Origin: Candidatus Dechloromonas phosphorivorans
Lineage (GTDB): Bacteria > Pseudomonadota > Gammaproteobacteria > Burkholderiales > Rhodocyclaceae
DNA: 64,000 bases
Reading direction: 5' to 3'
Assembly (NCBI GenBank): GCA_016714975.1
Contig: JADKBR010000017.1
Coordinates: 186,001-250,000, forward strand
This document shows, piece by piece, positions 24,212 through 32,369 of this stretch. The notes beneath the pieces are model-generated. The model saw nothing but the letters and a program-made list of their open reading frames with translations. It was not told the DNA's origin and did not search any database. How positions within the stretch are numbered: position 1 is the first letter of the stretch; each line of letters starts with the position of its first letter. A program made the translations under genes and the position numbers.

Positions 24212-26626
24212 TCAATGTTTAAGGACCGCTTGTGCAGGTGTGTTCTCGCTACTGGCCGTGACCCCCGCACTGTGGTCGGCCTGCTCCGGCAGTGCATCGG
24301 GCTTGCGTTCCAGTGCCCGCTCGAGCACTTGGTCGATCCACTTGACGGGAACGATCTCTATCTTGTTCTTGATGTTGTCCGGGATCTCGGTCAGATCCTT
24401 GACGTTCTCTTCAGGAATCAAGGCTGTTTTGAGTCCGCCGCGCACCGCTGCCAGCAACTTTTCCTTGAGGCCACCGATGGCCAGCACCTCGCCGCGCAGG
24501 GTTATCTCGCCCGTCATGCATACCTCGCAGCGAACCGGGATGCCCGTGTACGATGATACCAGCGCCGTGGTCATGGCGACGCCCGCCGAGGGCCCGTCCT
24601 TGGGCGTGGCGCCCTCGGGAACGTGGATGTGGATGTCGGTCTTCTCGAAGGCTTCGTCCTTGATCCCGAGGCGGTGGGCACGGGCGCGGACAACCGAACG
24701 GGCGGCCTCGACCGACTCCTTCATCACGTCACCCAGCGACCCAGTACGCAGGATGTTGCCCTTGCCGGGCATGTTGGCGCACTCGATGGTCAGCAGTTCA
24801 CCGCCAACCTCGGTCCAGGCCAGGCCAGTGACCTGCCCGACCTGGTTTTCCTTTTCCGCCATGCCGTAGCTGTAGCGCCGAACGCCGAGAAATTTGTCCA
24901 GATTTCGTGCATTGACCAGAATCTTGCTGGTGCGCTTTTTCAGGACCAGCGTTTTGACAACCTTGCGGCAGATTTTTGAGATTTCCCGCTCAAGCGCGCG
25001 GACTCCAGCCTCACGGGTGTAATAGCGGACAATGTCGCGCACCGCGCTATCGGCAACGGCCAGTTCTGTCGTCTTCAGGCCGTTGTTCTTCAACTGCTTG
25101 GAGAGCAGGAAGCGCATCGCGATATTGACCTTTTCGTCTTCGGTGTAGCCGGAGAGGCGGATGACTTCCATGCGGTCGAGCAGCGGTGCCGGGATGTTCA
25201 GCGTGTTGGCAGTGGCTACGAACATCACGTCTGAGAGGTCGAAATCGACCTCGACGTAGTGATCCTGGAAGGTGTGGTTCTGTTCCGGATCGAGCACTTC
25301 GAGCAAGGCTGACGAGGGGTCGCCGCGGAAGTCCTGGCCGAGCTTGTCCACTTCGTCGAGGAGGAAAAGCGGGTTGCGCACTCCGGCCTTGGTCAGGCTT
25401 TGCAGGATCTTGCCTGGCATGGAGCCGATGTAGGTACGACGGTGTCCGCGAATTTCGGCCTCGTCGCGCACGCCACCGAGGGCCATGCGCACGAACTTGC
25501 GGTTGGTGGCCTTGGCGATCGACTGGCCGAGCGAGGTCTTGCCGACGCCCGGGGGGCCGACCAGACAGAGGATTGGCGCCTTCACCTTGTCGACGCGCTG
25601 CTGCACGGCGAGATACTCGACGATCCGTTCCTTGACCTTTTCCAACCCGAAGTGATCGGCATCAAGAACCTTTTCGGCATGCAGCAGATCCTTGTTGGTC
25701 CGCGTCTTCTTGCGCCAGGGCAAGCCGACCAGGGTTTCGATGAAATTGCGGACGACGGTCGCCTCGGCCGACATCGGGGACATCAAACGCAGTTTCTTGA
25801 GCTCGCCCAGCGCCTTGGTCAGACCCTCCCTGCTCATGCCCGCCGCCTTGATCTTGCGGTCCAGTTCCTCGAGGTCGGCACCTTCCTCGCCTTCGCCGAG
25901 TTCCTTCTGGATGGCCTTGACCTGTTCGTTCAGGTAATACTCGCGCTGGCTCTTTTCCATCTGGCGTTTGACGCGGCCACGGATGCGCTTCTCGACCTGG
26001 AGAATGTCGATTTCCGATTCCAGTTGTGAGAGGAGGCGGTCGATGCGCTCGCGAACACTTTCCATTTCCAGTATTTCCTGCTTCTGCTCGAGTTTGAGCG
26101 GCAGGTGGGCGGCAATCGTATCAGCCAGACGCCCGGCGTCCTCAATGTTGGCAATCGACGAAAGGATCTCGGGCGGAATCTTCTTGTTGAGCTTGACGAA
26201 CTGGTCGAACTGGGCGACCACGGCGCGTCGCATCGCCTCAATTTCATGGTCCTCAGCACCGGATTGCGGCAGCGGGGTGGCCGTCGCCATGAATACCGAG
26301 GACTGCACTTCGATGCCTTCGACGCGCGCGCGTAGCGTACCCTCGACCAACACCTTGACGGTGCCGTCTGGCAGCTTGAGCATTTGCAGGATATTGGCCA
26401 GGCAGCCGATGTGATAAAGATCGTCCGGTTCCGGTTCATCCTTGGCGGCCAATTTCTGCGCCAGTAGCAGAATATGCTTGCCACCTTCCATGGCCAGTTC
26501 CAGGGCCTTGATCGATTTCGGACGGCCGACGAACAGCGGGATAACCATGTGCGGGAAGACGACAACATCGCGTAGCGGCAGAAGCGGCAGTTCGACGGTT
26601 TCCGGGAGCGTGTTGGGGTTCGACAT
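24212..26626 (-). CDS. lon: ATP-dependent Lon protease
   Basis: 804 residues. N-terminal LON substrate domain (ELPLLPLRDVVVFPHMVIPL), central AAA+ module with Walker A GPPGVGKTS and Walker B LFLLDEVDK, and C-terminal serine protease domain with the catalytic Ser of KDGPSAGVAM and Lys of GLKEKLLAA. It degrades misfolded and regulatory proteins in the cytosol. It lies between clpX and hupB. The upstream 66 bp contain a sigma-32-like promoter, so it has heat-shock control of its own. Confidence 0.97.
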   Translation of the reverse strand: MSNPNTLPETVELPLLPLRDVVVFPHMVIPLFVGRPKSIKALELAMEGGKHILLLAQKLAAKDEPEPDDLYHIGCLANILQMLKLPDGTVKVLVEGTLRARVEGIEVQSSVFMATATPLPQSGAEDHEIEAMRRAVVAQFDQFVKLNKKIPPEILSSIANIEDAGRLADTIAAHLPLKLEQKQEILEMESVRERIDRLLSQLESEIDILQVEKRIRGRVKRQMEKSQREYYLNEQVKAIQKELGEGEEGADLEELDRKIKAAGMSREGLTKALGELKKLRLMSPMSAEATVVRNFIETLVGLPWRKKTRTNKDLLHAEKVLDADHFGLEKVKERIVEYLAVQQRVDKVKAPILCLVGPPGVGKTSLGQSIAKATNRKFVRMALGGVRDEAEIRGHRRTYIGSMPGKILQSLTKAGVRNPLFLLDEVDKLGQDFRGDPSSALLEVLDPEQNHTFQDHYVEVDFDLSDVMFVATANTLNIPAPLLDRMEVIRLSGYTEDEKVNIAMRFLLSKQLKNNGLKTTELAVADSAVRDIVRYYTREAGVRALEREISKICRKVVKTLVLKKRTSKILVNARNLDKFLGVRRYSYGMAEKENQVGQVTGLAWTEVGGELLTIECANMPGKGNILRTGSLGDVMKESVEAARSVVRARAHRLGIKDEAFEKTDIHIHVPEGATPKDGPSAGVAMTTALVSSYTGIPVRCEVCMTGEITLRGEVLAIGGLKEKLLAAVRGGLKTALIPEENVKDLTEIPDNIKNKIEIVPVKWIDQVLERALERKPDALPEQADHSAGVTASSENTPAQAVLKH

Positions 26627-26660
26627 TACGATGCCTTTGAAATAGGTAGTCTTCGCTACT

Positions 26661-26685
26661 TGGGGGCGCGAAACCCCAATTCAAG
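26661..26685 (-). promoter_or_regulatory. Sigma-32 (heat-shock) type promoter before lon
   Basis: On the minus strand CTTGAA (26685-26680) is separated by 13 bp from CCCCCA (26666-26661). This agrees with the sigma-32 consensus CTTGAA - 11 to 16 bp - CCCCAT. It lies in the clpX-lon gap, 35 bp before the lon ATG. Confidence 0.65.
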
Positions 26686-26692
26686 CTCCGCC

Positions 26693-27961
26693 TCAGTTGG
26701 AGCCGGAGACCTTTGGCTGGTCAGCGTAGATGAGCAGGGGCGGCGTATCGCCGGTAATCATGTTCTCGTCGACAACGACCTTTTCGACATTCTCCATGCC
26801 GGGAAGTTCGTACATCGTGTCGAGCAGGGCATGTTCGAGGATCGAGCGCAGGCCGCGGGCGCCGGTCTTGCGTGCCAGCGCCTTCTTGGCGATGGCGGAA
26901 AGCGCCCCGTGGCGAATTTCCAGCTCGACGTCTTCCATGCTGAACAGCTTCTGATATTGCTTGATCAGCGCATTCTTCGGTTCGGTGAGAATCTGGATCA
27001 GCGCCGGTTCTTCAAGTTCCTGCAAGGTGGCGACGACGGGCAGGCGACCGATAAGTTCGGGGATGAGACCGAACTTGATCAGGTCTTCCGGTTCGGCATC
27101 GAGCAGGATCTTGCCGATCGCTTTCTTGTCGGTCTTGCCCTTGACCTCTGCCCCGAAGCCGATGCCGCCTTTCTCCGACCGGTTGAGAATGATCTTTTCC
27201 AGGCCGGAAAAGGCGCCACCGCAGATGAAGAGGATGTTGGTCGTGTCAACCTGGACAAAATCCTGGTTCGGGTGTTTGCGCCCACCTTGCGGTGGAATCG
27301 AGGCAACCGTGCCCTCGATCAACTTGAGCAGGGCCTGCTGCACGCCTTCGCCGGAAACGTCGCGGGTAATCGAGGGGTTGTCCGACTTGCGGGAAATCTT
27401 GTCGATCTCATCGATATAGACGATACCATTCTGCGCCTTCTCGATATCGTAATCGCATTTCTGCAGCAACTTCTGGATGATGTTCTCGACGTCCTCGCCG
27501 ACATAGCCAGCCTCGGTCAGCGTCGTTGCATCGGCCATCACGAACGGCACATTGAGCAGGCGGGCCAGGGTCTGGGCGAGCAGTGTCTTGCCGGAACCGG
27601 TGGGTCCGACCAGCAGGATGTTGCTTTTTGCCAGTTCGACATCGCCGGTATTCTTCGCGGTGTGACGCAGACGCTTGTAGTGGTTGTATACGGCTACAGC
27701 AAGAATGCGCTTGGCGACTTCCTGGCCGATGACGTACTGGTCGAGGATCGAACAGATTTCGCGCGGTGTCGGCAGGTCCGAGCGACCGGCCTTGGCCGCC
27801 TCTTCCGGCAGTTCGTCGCGGATGATGTCGTTGCACAGCGCAATGCACTCGTCGCAGATGAACACCGACGGGCCGGCGATGAGTTTCTTGACTTCGTGCT
27901 GACTCTTGCCGCAGAAGGAGCAGTAGAGCAGTTTCTCAGGGGCGCCTTTGGTCGTCATCAT
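26693..27961 (-). CDS. clpX: ClpX, ATP-binding unfoldase subunit of ClpXP
   Basis: 422 residues. N-terminal zinc-binding domain with CSFCGKSQ and CDECIALC, AAA+ domain with Walker A GPTGSGKTL and Walker B VYIDEIDK, the GYVGEDVE pore-1 loop, and a C-terminal RSILEHALLDTMYELP sensor-2 region. ClpX unfolds tagged substrates and feeds ClpP. It starts 15 bp after the clpP stop. Two consecutive ATG codons (27961 and 27958) are possible starts. Confidence 0.97.
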   Translation of the reverse strand: MMTTKGAPEKLLYCSFCGKSQHEVKKLIAGPSVFICDECIALCNDIIRDELPEEAAKAGRSDLPTPREICSILDQYVIGQEVAKRILAVAVYNHYKRLRHTAKNTGDVELAKSNILLVGPTGSGKTLLAQTLARLLNVPFVMADATTLTEAGYVGEDVENIIQKLLQKCDYDIEKAQNGIVYIDEIDKISRKSDNPSITRDVSGEGVQQALLKLIEGTVASIPPQGGRKHPNQDFVQVDTTNILFICGGAFSGLEKIILNRSEKGGIGFGAEVKGKTDKKAIGKILLDAEPEDLIKFGLIPELIGRLPVVATLQELEEPALIQILTEPKNALIKQYQKLFSMEDVELEIRHGALSAIAKKALARKTGARGLRSILEHALLDTMYELPGMENVEKVVVDENMITGDTPPLLIYADQPKVSGSN

Positions 27962-27976
27962 CCAAACCTCTCAGTT

Positions 27977-28606
27977 TCAAGCCGCGTCGCGACGGGTCAG
28001 CACCTTGTCGATCAGGCCGTATTCTGCCGCTTCCTCCGCAGAAAGGAAATTGTCGCGATCGGTATCTCTTTCGATGCGTTCCAGCGGTTGACCGCAGTGC
28101 TCGGCCATGATCCGGTTCAGACGATCGCGAATCGACAGGATTTCCTTGGCGTGGATGGCGATATCCGAGGCCTGACCCTGGAAGCCGCCAAGTGGCTGGT
28201 GAATCATCACGCGCGAGTTGGGCAAGGCGAAACGCTTGCCCTTGGCCCCGGCACAGAGCAGGAAGGCGCCCATCGACGCGGCCTGACCGATGCACAGCGT
28301 CGACACGTCGGGTTTGATGAATTGCATGGTGTCGTAGATCGACATGCCGGCAGTCACCGCGCCGCCTGGCGAGTTGATGTAAAAGTAGATGTCTTTGTCC
28401 GGATTGTCCGCTTCAAGAAACAGCAATTGGGCGACGACCAGGTTGGCCGTCAGGTCATTGACCGGGCCGACAAGAAATATGACGCGCTCCTTCAGGAGGC
28501 GGGAGTAGATATCGAACGCACGCTCGCCACGACCGCTCTGTTCAATCACCATCGGAACCATGCCCAGTGCCTGCGGATCCATGTTGCCTGCGTCGTCGAT
28601 ATTCAT
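27977..28606 (-). CDS. clpP: ClpP, proteolytic subunit of ClpXP
   Basis: 209 residues. Catalytic Ser in IGQAASMGAFLL, His in SRVMIHQPLGGFQG and Asp in the following RDTDRDNFLS region. The N-terminal propeptide region before VPMVIEQSGRGERAFDIYSRLL is short. It assembles as a double heptamer and degrades polypeptides delivered by ClpX. Between tig and clpX on one strand, the conserved tig-clpP-clpX-lon order. Confidence 0.97.
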   Translation of the reverse strand: MNIDDAGNMDPQALGMVPMVIEQSGRGERAFDIYSRLLKERVIFLVGPVNDLTANLVVAQLLFLEADNPDKDIYFYINSPGGAVTAGMSIYDTMQFIKPDVSTLCIGQAASMGAFLLCAGAKGKRFALPNSRVMIHQPLGGFQGQASDIAIHAKEILSIRDRLNRIMAEHCGQPLERIERDTDRDNFLSAEEAAEYGLIDKVLTRRDAA

Positions 28607-28664
28607 GTCAGCCCTTGTCTGTCTGGTTCAAGACCGTTGTCGTTCTGGCGAAGATCAGGGGAGC

Positions 28665-29969
28665 TTACTGCTTTTGCCCCATCAGTTCATCAAAAACTGC
28701 AGCCTTGTCGGTCACTATGGCCTTGCCGAGGACCCATTCAACGACATTGTTCTCGATCGCCAAGCCCTCGATCTCGCCGAGGCGCTGCGATTGCGCGTAA
28801 TACCAGCGGATGACCTCTTCCGGGTGCTCGTAGCTCTGCGCGGCTTCCTCGACCATCGCGCGGACCTGCTCGGGAGTTGCCTGAAGCTTCTCAGCCTTTA
28901 CCAGTTCGGCAAGAATCAGGCCGAGCACGACCCGTCGACGCGCCTGGTCGGCAAACCACTCGGGCTGGATCGGCATGTCCGCGACCTTCAAGCCGCGCTG
29001 CTCCATGTCCTGACGGGCTGCCTGCATCAGACGCTGGATTTCCATATCGATCAGCGCCATAGGCGTTGCGATCTGGTTGGCCTTGATCAGCGCTTCCATG
29101 ACCTGATCCTTGACCTTGCCTTCGATGCGACGTTTCACTTCGCGCTTGAGGTTGGCTTCGATCTCGGCGCGCATCTTGGCCACGTCGCCGTCGGCGATGC
29201 CCATGCTCCTGGCAAACTCGCCATCGATATCAGGCACCTTGGGTGCCTGCACCTGCTTGACGGTGATTTCGAACTGTACGGTCTGACCGGCGAGATCCTT
29301 GGCGTGATAGTCAGCCGGGAAAGCCAGGTCAAACGTCTTGGATTCGCCAGCCTTGGTGCCTTCAACGGCATTTTCGAAGTCGGGCAACATCATGTTCTGG
29401 CCAAGCACGATCGGATAATCCTTGGCTTCACCACCCTGGAACGGCACGCCATCCTTCTTTCCCAGAAAGTCGATCACGACCCGATCTTCCTTGGTCGCGG
29501 CGCGTTCGGCATCTTCATATGAAACACGCTGCTTGCGCAGGATGTCGAGGGTCTTGTCCACTTCAGCGGCAGTCACTTCAAGAACCGGACGCTCGACTTC
29601 CGCGGTCGACATGTCGGCGGGGGTGATTTCCGGGTAGACCTCGAAAATGGCCGAGAATTCCAGATGGGTCGTGCTGTCAGTGGTTTTCGCCTCGATCCGC
29701 GGGTAGCCGGCAACGCGCATTTTCTGGCTGGTGATGGTTTCGGCAAAAACGCGGTCCAGTTCCTCGGACAGCACCTCGTGGCGCGCCTGGTCGCCATACT
29801 GCTGTTTGACAAGACTGAACGGCACCTTGCCCGGACGGAAACCAGGCATCTTGATACTTTTTCCCTTGCGCTTCAGGCGCTGATCCATCTCCTTTTCGAC
29901 ATTCTCGATGGCGATGGACAGGTCGATGCGGCGTTCCAGTTCGTTGGCTTGAGCGGTGGTCGCTTCCAT
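28665..29969 (-). CDS. tig: Trigger factor, ribosome-associated chaperone/prolyl isomerase
   Basis: 434 residues. The N-terminal ribosome-binding domain carries the signature region GFRPGKVP (the family GFRxGKxP loop that docks at the exit tunnel). The FKBP-type isomerase domain (around 160-245, EDRVVIDFLGKKDGVPFQGG) is followed by the helical C-terminal chaperone arms. It protects nascent chains. First gene of the tig-clpP-clpX block. About 220 bp upstream contain its promoter; I see only weak sigma-70 matches there. Confidence 0.96.
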   Translation of the reverse strand: MEATTAQANELERRIDLSIAIENVEKEMDQRLKRKGKSIKMPGFRPGKVPFSLVKQQYGDQARHEVLSEELDRVFAETITSQKMRVAGYPRIEAKTTDSTTHLEFSAIFEVYPEITPADMSTAEVERPVLEVTAAEVDKTLDILRKQRVSYEDAERAATKEDRVVIDFLGKKDGVPFQGGEAKDYPIVLGQNMMLPDFENAVEGTKAGESKTFDLAFPADYHAKDLAGQTVQFEITVKQVQAPKVPDIDGEFARSMGIADGDVAKMRAEIEANLKREVKRRIEGKVKDQVMEALIKANQIATPMALIDMEIQRLMQAARQDMEQRGLKVADMPIQPEWFADQARRRVVLGLILAELVKAEKLQATPEQVRAMVEEAAQSYEHPEEVIRWYYAQSQRLGEIEGLAIENNVVEWVLGKAIVTDKAAVFDELMGQKQ

Positions 29970-30192
29970 TAAATTTCCTTGTGACTGCGAGACAAATGGA
30001 TAAAGTTTGCAATTCTATCATGGCGTGGCAAACGGGTCAGCGCCGAAGCTTGATCGGAGCGGCCAGTGTCGGCCTGGTCACACATGAACGAGCGGGCGGT
30101 GTTTCCGGCAAGTGCTTGGGGCGGGCCAAGAAGACTTCCGGGCATTGTTGCTGGCCCGGACCATCCTATGAGGCGTAGTTCGATACCAATGC

Positions 30193-30864
30193 TCAGACAT
30201 CCAGTTGTCGTGAAATCGGCTCAACGGCCGCCAGCGAAACGGCATCGGGAAAACACGCGGTCAGCTGCGCGAGGTCCTCGCCGCAGTCGACATCCCGCAA
30301 GGACTCGAACTCCTTCCAGCGCCAGCCAAGCTCGGACAATCTGGCCCGGGTCTGGTCCATGACGTGCCCGCTGCCCCAATCGACGGCCGTGAATACTCGC
30401 GGCGATGGCCGCCGCATGCCAATCAGCACATAGCCCCCATCGTCCGCCGGAACCACGGTTGCGTCGTGCCTGGCCAAAGCATCCGCTGCCCGGCGCAAGA
30501 GGGCGGGTGTCAGCAGCGGGCAATCAGTGCCGACCACCACGGTTCCGAAAGGTGTGGTTGAACCGGCAATCGCGGCCAGCATCCGCTCGCCGAGGTCGCC
30601 ATCCGGTTGCCGGCGCAGCGCCAGCGGACCGAAAGCGCTGCAAACGGCAAAGGCGGGATGTCCAATGTCCGGCGTACACCATAAGGTTACCGGCCCGATG
30701 TCGGCGGCCAGGGCGGTGGTCACGATGCGCTGCAATAACCAGCGCTGCAGCGCCGCTGCCCCTTCAGCGCCAAGGTGGGGAATCAGTCGCGTCTTGGCGA
30801 GACCGGGCACAGGCGCCTTGGCCAGGATCGCCAGGCCGATCCGGGTTCCGCGCTCAGCGTTCAT
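30193..30864 (-). CDS. TIGR04282-family glycosyltransferase (arsenosugar-type, DUF2064)
   Basis: 223 residues. GT-A-like nucleotide-binding start IGLAILAKAPVPGLAKTRLIPHLG, with the VVVGTDCPLLTPALL motif and ADDGGYVLIG, all hallmarks of the TIGR04282/DUF2064 family. That family is named from arsenosugar biosynthesis clusters. No arsenic methyltransferase or radical-SAM ArsS is visible in this window, so the real acceptor here is unknown. It overlaps the preceding TIGR04283 gene by 11 bp and is last in a four-gene operon. Confidence 0.85.
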   Translation of the reverse strand: MNAERGTRIGLAILAKAPVPGLAKTRLIPHLGAEGAAALQRWLLQRIVTTALAADIGPVTLWCTPDIGHPAFAVCSAFGPLALRRQPDGDLGERMLAAIAGSTTPFGTVVVGTDCPLLTPALLRRAADALARHDATVVPADDGGYVLIGMRRPSPRVFTAVDWGSGHVMDQTRARLSELGWRWKEFESLRDVDCGEDLAQLTACFPDAVSLAAVEPISRQLDV

Positions 30865-31552
30865 CGGGAATATAGCCGTACTCGCGGGCGAGATCGGCCG
30901 GGCTGGCGCCGAAACGGAAACGCAGGCGCAGCCGCCACATCATCAGGATGGTGCGCAGCAGGCCATTCTTCTCCCAGCGCCGTCCGGAAGTCGTCACCTT
31001 GTCCCTGAGGCAGGCCGGCCAGGCGAGCGCGCGCAACTCCCGCGACAGGACGATGTCCTCCATCAGCGCGATCTCCGGAAAGCCGCCGATGCGCCGGAAC
31101 GCCTCGCGCGTGACGAAGATGGCCTGATCGCCGGTCGCGATTCCGGTCAGGCGCGAGCGCCAGTTCATCATCAGGGCGACCAGCCCCAGACCATGCAGCG
31201 ACCCGTCGATCCTCACGTCGAAGCGTCCCCAAGACGCTCCGTTTGCCAGGGTATCGGCGACAACCACCAACGCCGCTGCCGGCAGACGGGTATCTGCATG
31301 CAGGAACAGGAATGCGTCGCCCCGGGCCATCGCCGCCCCGGCGTTCATCTGCCGGCCGCGCCCCCGGTCTGCCGGGATGATCCGGTCAGCCAGCCCACTG
31401 GCCAGACGCCGCGTATCGTCCACGCTGCCGCCGTCGACGACGATGATTTCGGCGCCCGTCCGGCGAAAATCCTGAAGCCGTTCGAGCAACTGCACGATGC
31501 CGCGGGCTTCGTTCAACACCGGGATGATTATGGAAATGCCGTGACCGCTCAT
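30854..31552 (-). CDS. TIGR04283-family glycosyltransferase (GT2, arsenosugar-type)
   Basis: 232 residues. Family 2 glycosyltransferase with ISIIIPVLNEARGI at the N-terminus, the DGGSVDDT nucleotide-binding motif, GRGRQMNAGAAMARGDAFLFLHADTRLP (DxD-like HADT), and FPEIALMEDIVLSRELR as the acceptor-side ED motif. TIGR04283 and TIGR04282 proteins are usually paired, as here. It may transfer a sugar onto a lipid or small-molecule acceptor at the membrane. Confidence 0.88.
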   Translation of the reverse strand: MSGHGISIIIPVLNEARGIVQLLERLQDFRRTGAEIIVVDGGSVDDTRRLASGLADRIIPADRGRGRQMNAGAAMARGDAFLFLHADTRLPAAALVVVADTLANGASWGRFDVRIDGSLHGLGLVALMMNWRSRLTGIATGDQAIFVTREAFRRIGGFPEIALMEDIVLSRELRALAWPACLRDKVTTSGRRWEKNGLLRTILMMWRLRLRFRFGASPADLAREYGYIPDER

Positions 31553-31614
31553 CGGATTCCCCGCCTCATGATCCCGGATCGGCGGCGCCCGGCCCGGCCA
31601 TGAGAAGGCGCGCT

Positions 31615-32364
31615 TTACTCATTTCCGGTCACCGCACAATCTTCTTCGTGCGCGACAAAGCGGAGATCGGCGAAGCCGGCGTGAGCTTTTTCACCGGTAT
31701 TGTCGGTGTCCGAAGCGACGGCCAAGCCGCTCAACTGGCCGCCGGCATCGCCAAAGGCGAGCTTGAAATCCTTGAGGACATTGCGCCGCTCGTGAACCCA
31801 GGCGCCAGCCCTGGCGGCACCGGAACGCAGTACCAGCATGCGGGCGCGGTCGGTGTAGGCGTTGTCCTGCAAGGTGCCGACGGGATGGCGGTTGTCCCAG
31901 ACGTAATTGAGTGCCGCATCGGGCACCTGATCGCCGTAGATCGAGCGCGCCAGAGCCAGCTTGGCACGGGTGCCCAGGCCCAACTGTTCCGGCGGCACGG
32001 AAAACGTCAGATAGACCCGGGCAGCGTAGTCGTCACCGGATTTCCTGGTCATGTCGGCGCTCGCTACCGGGGCGTCGATTCGCCATTGCCAACACAAAAT
32101 CGGGGTTTTTGTCAGGTCGACCGCAACAGGGCGTCCCAACAGGGCCATGCTCTTGTCAGCGTGCGCCTCGATGGCGACTACCCCATCCCAGCGCCGCAGG
32201 GCATAGCGGGTAGGCGGATGCTTGGCGCTGAGACGTTCGAGTTTCCAGGGCGCGGGAATGGACGTGTCGCCTTCGCTGAACCGACCGACCCAGAGCGCTT
32301 CGGCCGATACGCCGGGGGACGCGCCAAGCACGAGGATCAGCCCGAGAAATCTTGAAAGCGACAT
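31615..32364 (-). CDS. DUF3047 secreted protein
   Basis: 249 residues from ATG 32364, 5 bp after the stop of the upstream reductase; the in-frame start at 32406 would overlap it. A cleavable signal peptide (MSLSRFLGLILVLGASPGVSAEA) is followed by a beta-rich domain with conserved-looking LCWQWRIDAP, GDDYAARVYLTF and NYVWDNRHPVG, diagnostic of DUF3047. The function is unknown, and the jelly-roll-like composition suggests carbohydrate binding (inference). It lies between a flavin reductase and two glycosyltransferases in the same operon. Confidence 0.8.
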   Translation of the reverse strand: MSLSRFLGLILVLGASPGVSAEALWVGRFSEGDTSIPAPWKLERLSAKHPPTRYALRRWDGVVAIEAHADKSMALLGRPVAVDLTKTPILCWQWRIDAPVASADMTRKSGDDYAARVYLTFSVPPEQLGLGTRAKLALARSIYGDQVPDAALNYVWDNRHPVGTLQDNAYTDRARMLVLRSGAARAGAWVHERRNVLKDFKLAFGDAGGQLSGLAVASDTDNTGEKAHAGFADLRFVAHEEDCAVTGNE

Positions 32365-32369
32365 CCGGC

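Noticed and set aside
26660..28813. 717-residue plus-strand open frame
   Set aside because: Antisense to clpX and clpP, which carry all their catalytic motifs; no family features in the shadow.
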